This document shows positions 6,669-10,169 of a DNA stretch of 10,169 bases, piece by piece (the first letter of the stretch is position 1; the number at the start of each line of letters is the position of its first letter). The notes beneath the pieces were generated by a model that ran no database searches, had not been told where the DNA came from, and saw only the letters and a program-made list of their open reading frames with translations. The stretch covers positions 1-10,169 of the forward strand of contig JACQBO010000030.1 of NCBI GenBank assembly GCA_016194465.1. The letters run 5' to 3'. The translations under genes were made by a program, and so were the position numbers. This DNA comes from Candidatus Kerfeldbacteria bacterium (GTDB lineage: Bacteria; Patescibacteriota; Patescibacteriia; SBBC01; CAIJZX01).

Positions 6669-8319
6669 CACGACTCTCCTGCCGGGCCGATAGCTCCCGT
6701 CCAAATAACCAAAGATGTTTTGTCATCCAGGTCGAAACCGTCAGGCGCATGAGTGTCCGGGTGACGGTAATCGCCGAAAAGAGGGAGACACCAATACCAA
6801 TGGCTAACGTCACGGCAAAACCTTTAATCAAGCTCGAGCCAAACCAAATGAGGATAAAGGCGGTGATGAGGCTGGACACATTCGAGTCGCGGATTGATAA
6901 CCAGGCCCGTTGAAAACCGTGCTCGATGGCCGCCACCAGAGACAAGCCTTGACGTAGTTCTTCTCGGGTGCGCTCAAAGACCAGGATATTGGCGTCGACG
7001 GCAATGCCGATCGATAAAATGTAGCCAGCGATCCCGGCCAAGGTCAAGGTAATTGGCCACAGCTTGAAAATTGCCAGCACGATCAAACTATAGATAAGCA
7101 GCGCCACCACCGCTAAAAGTCCGGGGAAGCGATAGTAGAAGATCATAAACAAGGCGACGAGGATCAGGCCGATAATACCGGCGACCAGACTTCGTTCAAT
7201 CGATTCCTGGCCCAGAGTCGCGCCAACATTGGCTTGACTAACCAGGGTAATCGCTACGGGTAAGGCGCCAGCGTTGAGACGTTTGGTTAGTTGTTTCGCC
7301 TGCTCAAGCGTGAAATTACCGGTGATGACCGCTGTGCCCGACGTAATCTCCGACTGCACGCGGGGCAAACTAATGGGTTGCCCATCAAGATAAATACCGA
7401 GTACCTTGCCCAAATTTTTTTTTGTCAATTGGCCAAAGAGTTTCGTCCCTTCACTATTAAACTGCAGTTGGACTTGGGGCGCCCCACTATTGGGATCGAA
7501 GACGACATCGGCGCGCTTCAGCTGTTTCCCGGATAACGCGGTCGGGACATACTGGGCCAGTTTGCTGGCAGTATCGGTAGTCGTAATGAGGATGTGGGCA
7601 CCATGAACCTGCAAAACTTGTTTGCCGTTTTCGGTCACCGTTTTGTCCTCGATCCGTTTAATGACGTGATACCCGAACTGCGTCTTGATTGGCTCCGGGG
7701 TGATTTGGCCGTTTTTTAATTGATCGAACAACGCCGCATCAAATTCCGGAACGAATTGCCCTTGCGGGGCGAACCCCAGATCGCCGCCGTTCACTTTGGC
7801 CGACGGATCATCGGAATTTGCTTTGGCCAGCGCGGCAAAGTCGCTGCCCGGTTTCTTCAGCTGATCAATCAGGTCTTGGGCCTTTTTTTTGGCGGCGGCA
7901 TCCGGTAAACCAGCCGGCCCTTGCGGTTCACGAAATTCTAATAGCGGGGTTTCGCCAATCAGTTTGATGGCCTGATTGATATCGGTGATGCCCGCTAAAT
8001 CGACACTAATTCGATATTGTCCCCCCACCCGACTGGTTTGGATGACTGGTTCGGACACGCCAAAGCCGTTGATCCGTCGCTCGACGACGTCGCGTACCCC
8101 GTCGAGAGCGGAGACTCGATCGGCGGTCGCGACCTTACTCATGTCGGCGATATAGACCAGGCTGGTGCCGCCTCGTAAATCCAAGCCCAGCCGGACCGAG
8201 ATATCCCGCTGGTATTTTCCAATATGGATATTCGGGCCTTTCGGCCAATCAGCTAATCCGGCCAAGCCACTGAGCACCAGAACGAGCCCGAAGGTCAGCC
8301 AAACATTCCGTCGTTTCAT
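6661..8319 (-). CDS. secD: Protein translocase subunit SecD with an embedded parvulin-like segment
   Basis: SecD partners SecF in the proton-driven step of Sec export. The 552-residue product has a first membrane helix (7-24), the first periplasmic motif LGLDLRGGT (44-52), the ERRINGFGVSEPVIQ stretch (80-94), GETPLLEFRE (122-131), the second periplasmic part (LSGKQLKRADVVFD at 262-275, FNSEGTKLFGQLT at 287-299, LDGQPISLP at 311-319), and a C-terminal bundle of five helices with VDANILVFERTREE (441-454). It is unusual in that about 110 extra residues (140-247) lie between LLEFRE and the LSGKQLKRA region. They read as a parvulin peptidyl-prolyl isomerase, listed separately. The ATG at 8319 follows a TTGCCC/TATACT promoter and lacks a clear Shine-Dalgarno. 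The tail overlaps secF by 8 bp. Confidence 0.96.
   Translation of the reverse strand: MKRRNVWLTFGLVLVLSGLAGLADWPKGPNIHIGKYQRDISVRLGLDLRGGTSLVYIADMSKVATADRVSALDGVRDVVERRINGFGVSEPVIQTSRVGGQYRISVDLAGITDINQAIKLIGETPLLEFREPQGPAGLPDAAAKKKAQDLIDQLKKPGSDFAALAKANSDDPSAKVNGGDLGFAPQGQFVPEFDAALFDQLKNGQITPEPIKTQFGYHVIKRIEDKTVTENGKQVLQVHGAHILITTTDTASKLAQYVPTALSGKQLKRADVVFDPNSGAPQVQLQFNSEGTKLFGQLTKKNLGKVLGIYLDGQPISLPRVQSEITSGTAVITGNFTLEQAKQLTKRLNAGALPVAITLVSQANVGATLGQESIERSLVAGIIGLILVALFMIFYYRFPGLLAVVALLIYSLIVLAIFKLWPITLTLAGIAGYILSIGIAVDANILVFERTREELRQGLSLVAAIEHGFQRAWLSIRDSNVSSLITAFILIWFGSSLIKGFAVTLAIGIGVSLFSAITVTRTLMRLTVSTWMTKHLWLFGRELSARQESRDV
6676..6680 (-). promoter_or_regulatory. Ribosome binding site that fixes the secF start
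   Basis: AGGAG on the minus strand lies seven bases before the ATG at 6668, inside the last codons of secD. It is the clearest Shine-Dalgarno in the window and supports the internal start over the longer frame at 6704. Confidence 0.8.
7579..7902 (-). other. Parvulin-like (PpiC/SurA-type rotamase) domain inserted in SecD
   Basis: Residues 140-247 of SecD carry the order of motifs seen in PpiC/SurA rotamase domains: a Lys-rich helix (AKKKAQDLIDQLKK, 143-156), DFAALAKANSDDPSA (160-174), GGDLGF (178-183), VPEFDAALFDQLKNGQI (190-206), and the closing TQFGYHVIK (213-221) with the family's last histidine, H218. Parvulins normally begin with a strand of the form A-x-HILI, which holds another active-site histidine. 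Here a copy, GAHILI (240-245), appears after the domain instead of before it. This could be a circular permutation, a remnant of a second rotamase, or a coincidental strand. The domain would sit on the trans side of the membrane, next to emerging substrates. Whether it isomerises proline bonds or only binds chains is unknown. Confidence 0.8.
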
Positions 8320-8354
8320 GACACCAAAACAAAAATCAACTCCATGACGGGGAT

Positions 8355-8383
8355 AGTATACCGTAGGGCTGCTCGCAGGGCAA
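8355..8383 (-). promoter_or_regulatory. Promoter of secDF
   Basis: On the minus strand, TTGCCC (8383-8378; 4/6 match) and TATACT (8360-8355; 5/6) are separated by 17 bp. Transcription would begin near 8348, about 29 nt before the secD ATG. The boxes lie just past the stop of the L,D-transpeptidase gene at 8389. No convincing terminator lies between, so readthrough from that gene is also possible. Confidence 0.6.
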
Positions 8384-8388
8384 GCCGG

Positions 8389-9786
8389 CTACGACTGGAC
8401 GACCACCGGCGTCCCGATCGGCGCCCAATCGAATAATGCTTTGGCGTCGGCCAGCGTTTGGCGGATGCAGCCGTGGGAGACGGGTGTGCCAATATGGGCC
8501 GCGCCTTCATAAAGCTTGCCGCCGTTTTTCAGTTTCCAAAACGGCAAAGCGTGGAGGCCGACCTTGCCGTCGGGGGTAATCGCCATCCACCATTCCATGT
8601 ACAAACCGTAGGCCCGGGAATAGGCGACCGGAATCTTATTTCGGGTCTGAAAACTTCCGATCGGGGTGGGCGCCGACCATTTGCCGGTCGAGACCCGGTG
8701 GACGCTCAGCAACTGTCCGTTTTCAAACAAACGCAATTCTTGTTTGCTCAAGCTAACCTCAATCCGTTTCCCATTGGCCGCCGGACTGGTCGGAAAAGAA
8801 GCGGCTGAGCCGACGATGACGTACCGGCCGTTGAGGAGCGTGTACCCGACGACGATGCCGCCATGAAAATTCGCATCGAAGAGTGAAACGATTTGTGCCA
8901 CCGATCCCTGCAGCGAAAATACCCTGGCTTCTGGTCCGGCCCCGGGACCAGCGCCCGTCACCACGGTGTCGTTGGCATAGGCTAAGGACAGGCCGGTTTT
9001 TACTTTGGCGTCGTAGGCGAGCCAGCTGGCCAGTAGCGTGCGGCTGTTCAGCCCATAGACTTGGACATCGGGCCGCTGACCGGCTTTGGCGCCGACGATG
9101 ATCACCGGCTGGCCGAAAGTCGGACTCCACCCGGCCGCCACCGCCACGCCGTTGGTGTACGACTTTCCAAACGGTTGCCACGACCACAGCAGTGTCTGGC
9201 CGCTGGCATCAAACACCCGCACCTCCGGTTCTCGGCCGGTGCCGCTGCCAACCACGATCGCCCCAGCATTGTGTTCCGTCGCCGCTAGCACTGCCACGTT
9301 CACGCCCCCGGTGTATGACGATTCGAAGGCGGTAAATTTCCCGGTGCGCACGCCGTTCAAATTGTACAGCTCAACATCCGACGGGCCGCCTGCTTGGGCG
9401 CCCACGGCGATGGTCGCCGGTTGTCCCAGCTGCAGCGCACCAGCCCCGACACAAAGCCCAGCGGACATTTTCTTGTCGAACGAAAAAAACGATCGCAATC
9501 GATCGCCGGTTTGGCTGTAGACTTCAATTTGGGGTCCGCCGCCCGGGCCGGCCCCCACAATATATTCATCCGGCCCGTCACCGGTCACGTCGGCCACCGC
9601 CAGGCTTTGGCCTTGCGCAAAGCTGCCGCCAAAGGTGAGGATACTCTGTTTCGTACTGGCCACCACGATTTGGTTGGCAGCGGGAACCGCGGCGCTGGCT
9701 GGCTGCTGTGGCCAAACAAAAAACACGGCGCCGGAAATCAGCGCCAATGCATGCATAAAAAATCTTCGCCCAATCGATCGTGGCAT
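8389..9786 (-). CDS. Secreted L,D-transpeptidase (YkuD) with N-terminal FG-GAP/propeller-like repeats
   Basis: A 465-residue exported enzyme. YkuD-type L,D-transpeptidases form 3-3 peptidoglycan cross-links or attach proteins to peptidoglycan, using a catalytic cysteine. Residues 1-33 form a signal peptide: MPRSIGRR, a hydrophobic core, then PASAA with likely cleavage near 33. Residues 77-309 hold five repeats that resemble FG-GAP/VCBS propeller blades; ADVTGDGPDE (65-74) looks like a calcium-binding loop. The YkuD domain runs from about 340 to the end, with RIEVSLSKQELRLFENG at its start and the active-site block HIGTPVSHGCIRQ (431-443), where C440 is the nucleophile. The same frame extends to a TTG at 9798, but I chose the ATG at 9786. 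A stop lies a few codons further up. No Shine-Dalgarno is present; the 30 bases before the start are pyrimidine-rich. It has its own promoter and a structured leader. Confidence 0.92.
   Translation of the reverse strand: MPRSIGRRFFMHALALISGAVFFVWPQQPASAAVPAANQIVVASTKQSILTFGGSFAQGQSLAVADVTGDGPDEYIVGAGPGGGPQIEVYSQTGDRLRSFFSFDKKMSAGLCVGAGALQLGQPATIAVGAQAGGPSDVELYNLNGVRTGKFTAFESSYTGGVNVAVLAATEHNAGAIVVGSGTGREPEVRVFDASGQTLLWSWQPFGKSYTNGVAVAAGWSPTFGQPVIIVGAKAGQRPDVQVYGLNSRTLLASWLAYDAKVKTGLSLAYANDTVVTGAGPGAGPEARVFSLQGSVAQIVSLFDANFHGGIVVGYTLLNGRYVIVGSAASFPTSPAANGKRIEVSLSKQELRLFENGQLLSVHRVSTGKWSAPTPIGSFQTRNKIPVAYSRAYGLYMEWWMAITPDGKVGLHALPFWKLKNGGKLYEGAAHIGTPVSHGCIRQTLADAKALFDWAPIGTPVVVQS
8860..9558 (-). 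repeat. Five degenerate ~51-residue repeats within the L,D-transpeptidase
   Basis: Each unit begins near a V/T-G-A/S-x-x-G motif, continues to P-x-x-x-V-Y/F/L, a short turn, a W/F-x-x-Y/F segment, then a G-rich turn (unit starts: VGAGPGGGP, VGAQAGGPS, VGSGTGREP, VGAKAGQRP, TGAGPGAGP). They are spaced about 51 residues apart and are alike at protein level rather than DNA level. The pattern fits blades of a beta-propeller; flanking sequence may add a sixth blade. A role in binding wall polymer or a surface partner is inference. Confidence 0.75.
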
Positions 9787-9807
9787 GGAAATAGGCAAAA
9801 GGTGGGA

Positions 9808-9919
9808 GGCAGAGGGTCAATGGACTTCGAACAACGAAGTTGTCTTGGTCACGCAGGTGTACGTTGGGTTTATCGATTTTTCGCTTCGATCAGCCCAGGG
9901 TACACCCGGACCCTCTGCC
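9808..9919 (-). ncRNA. Structured leader element: three-way-junction fold upstream of the L,D-transpeptidase
   Basis: A perfect 11-bp inverted repeat (GGCAGAGGGTC at 9808-9818 with GACCCTCTGCC at 9909-9919) closes 90 bases that hold two further stems. One is a hairpin ACTTCG/CGAAGT (9824-9829 and 9835-9840). The other is an arm GGTGTAC/GTACACC (9856-9862 and 9900-9906) topped by TGGG/CCCA (9865-9868 and 9894-9897) and an ATCGA/TCGAT hairpin (9872-9876 and 9886-9890). The stems nest without conflict as a three-way junction. The element lies in the predicted 5' leader and ends about 21 nt before the ATG, so it could be a riboswitch or protein-binding leader. It does not match a riboswitch consensus I can recall. 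A separate plus-strand RNA ending in the T-rich run after 9924 is an alternative. Confidence 0.5.
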
Positions 9920-9939
9920 CGCGCTTTTGTTTTTCTTTT

Positions 9940-9980
9940 TGTGTTTTTCTAAGGAACACAGTCCAGTTTTTAGGCTGAAC
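9940..9980 (-). other. Two small hairpins at the 5' end of the leader
   Basis: On the minus strand, GUUCAG/CUGGAC (9980-9975 with 9966-9961) forms a 6-bp stem that needs one G-U pair, and UGUGUU/AACACA (9960-9955 with 9945-9940) forms a perfect 6-bp stem. On the plus strand the first stem would contain a C-A mismatch, which favours the minus orientation. The first hairpin begins at about the predicted transcription start. An A-rich single-stranded stretch (9939-9924) links them to the three-way-junction element. Such 5' hairpins often stabilise mRNAs; that role is inferred. Confidence 0.4.
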
Positions 9981-9986
9981 AGAGGT

Positions 9987-10015
9987 ATTCTAGCACAAAA
10001 AAAGGGTTTTGTCAA
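9987..10015 (-). promoter_or_regulatory. Strong promoter of the L,D-transpeptidase leader
   Basis: On the minus strand, TTGACA (10015-10010, perfect) and TAGAAT (9992-9987, 5/6) are separated by exactly 17 bp with a T-rich spacer. The start point would be near 9980, giving a leader of about 195 nt. It is one of the two best promoter matches in the window. The -35 lies 12 bp from a possible insertion-sequence end. Confidence 0.7.
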
Positions 10016-10027
10016 CTTGACCTTGCC

Positions 10028-10169
10028 GGGGCATCCCTAGTCAAATGGAACAGGCTTGAAGCATTTGAGTAAGTAATGACGGGGTGAAAAGAACAATTCC
10101 GGATGGCTAAATCTGAGGGCAAATTCTGCCACGTATTCTGGCAGATATGTTGGGGTCACATGATGATAC
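10028..10169 (-). mobile_element. Possible left end of an IS1595-like insertion sequence
   Basis: If the transposase fragment is real, the element should end shortly after its stop. GGGGCATCCC starting at 10028 has the G-run start common in terminal repeats of this family, and the 8 bases outside it, ACCTTGCC (10020-10027), would be the target duplication. The other end is outside the window, so neither can be confirmed. Confidence 0.3.
10037..10168 (-). CDS. C-terminal fragment of an ISXO2/IS1595-type transposase, cut by window edge
   Basis: The last 43 codons of a gene that continues beyond the right edge, ending in TAG at 10037. The visible start, YHHVTPTYLPEYVAEFALRF, resembles the well-known end of ISXO2-like transposases (a G-T-Y-H-H-V-S-x-x-H/Y-L-x-x-Y-x-x-E-F pattern). 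The closing part (HPELFFSPRHYLLKCFK) is less typical. The catalytic acidic residues lie outside the window, so completeness cannot be judged. Family assignment is from motif memory over a short stretch. Confidence 0.55.
   Translation of the reverse strand, partial: YHHVTPTYLPEYVAEFALRFSHPELFFSPRHYLLKCFKPVPFD

Noticed and set aside
6661..6704. secF starting at 6704 (12 extra residues)
   Set aside because: The extra codons are the C-terminal secD sequence in another frame, and the AGGAG seven bases before 6668 fixes the later ATG.
9394..9978. A 194-codon plus-strand open frame opposite the transpeptidase start
   Set aside because: It lies antisense to a well-supported gene and its leader, has low-complexity Arg/Ser-rich sequence and matches no family I know. 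It is a shadow of the GC-rich coding strand.
9787..9980. Leader as a known RNA: c-di-AMP (ydaO) riboswitch, SRP RNA, tmRNA, 6S or RNase P RNA
   Set aside because: A c-di-AMP riboswitch is plausible before wall genes, but its conserved blocks are not seen; nor are the GGAAG-type loop of SRP RNA, the tRNA-like end of tmRNA, or RNase P core motifs.
1..10169. CRISPR arrays, tRNA or rRNA genes
   Set aside because: No regularly spaced direct repeats, no tRNA T-loop/CCA pattern and no rRNA core sequence were seen on either strand.

Overview
The window looks like part of a small-genome bacterium, most plausibly a member of the Patescibacteria (Candidate Phyla Radiation). That is an inference. It rests on the pairing of a soluble TraD/HerA-like ATPase with a one-helix membrane protein, on an upstream sigma-region-4/HARE-HTH regulator, on very tight gene packing (ATGA overlaps), and on the divergent SecD. 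TGA is used as a stop, so this is not one of the lineages that read TGA as glycine. Every gene supported here lies on the minus strand, so transcription runs from high to low coordinates.

Right edge (about 10169 to 10028): the last 43 codons of a transposase that resembles the ISXO2/IS1595 type, with a possible IS end just after its stop. Next comes a strong promoter (TTGACA, 17-bp spacer, TAGAAT) and a leader of about 195 nt. The leader is rich in inverted repeats, including an element that can fold as a three-way junction closed by a perfect 11-bp stem. It precedes a secreted L,D-transpeptidase (9786 to 8389) that carries five propeller-like FG-GAP-type repeats before a YkuD catalytic domain.

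Middle (8383 to 5772): a promoter, then secD and secF, which overlap by 8 bp. They encode the proton-driven accessory complex of the Sec translocon. SecD carries an unexpected parvulin-like peptidyl-prolyl isomerase segment inside its periplasmic domain.

Left half (5714 to 1436): a promoter with a perfect TTGACA/TGTCAA inverted repeat drives a three-gene operon: a regulator, a single-pass membrane protein and a TraD/VirD4-like ATPase. They are coupled by a 4-bp overlap and a 3-bp gap. The promoter places the regulator start at 5664, downstream of the longest possible reading frame. The far left (1412 to 1) has an extended -10 promoter abutting a polyprenyl-phosphate-type GT2 glycosyltransferase, which overlaps by ATGA a SAM methyltransferase cut by the window edge.

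Most of the content concerns the cell envelope: protein export (SecDF with a built-in folding-factor-like domain), peptidoglycan cross-linking, lipid-linked sugar transfer, and a membrane-associated DNA or protein translocation ATPase. The points most worth a second look are the SecD insertion, the structured leader RNA, and the regulator/membrane protein/ATPase operon.
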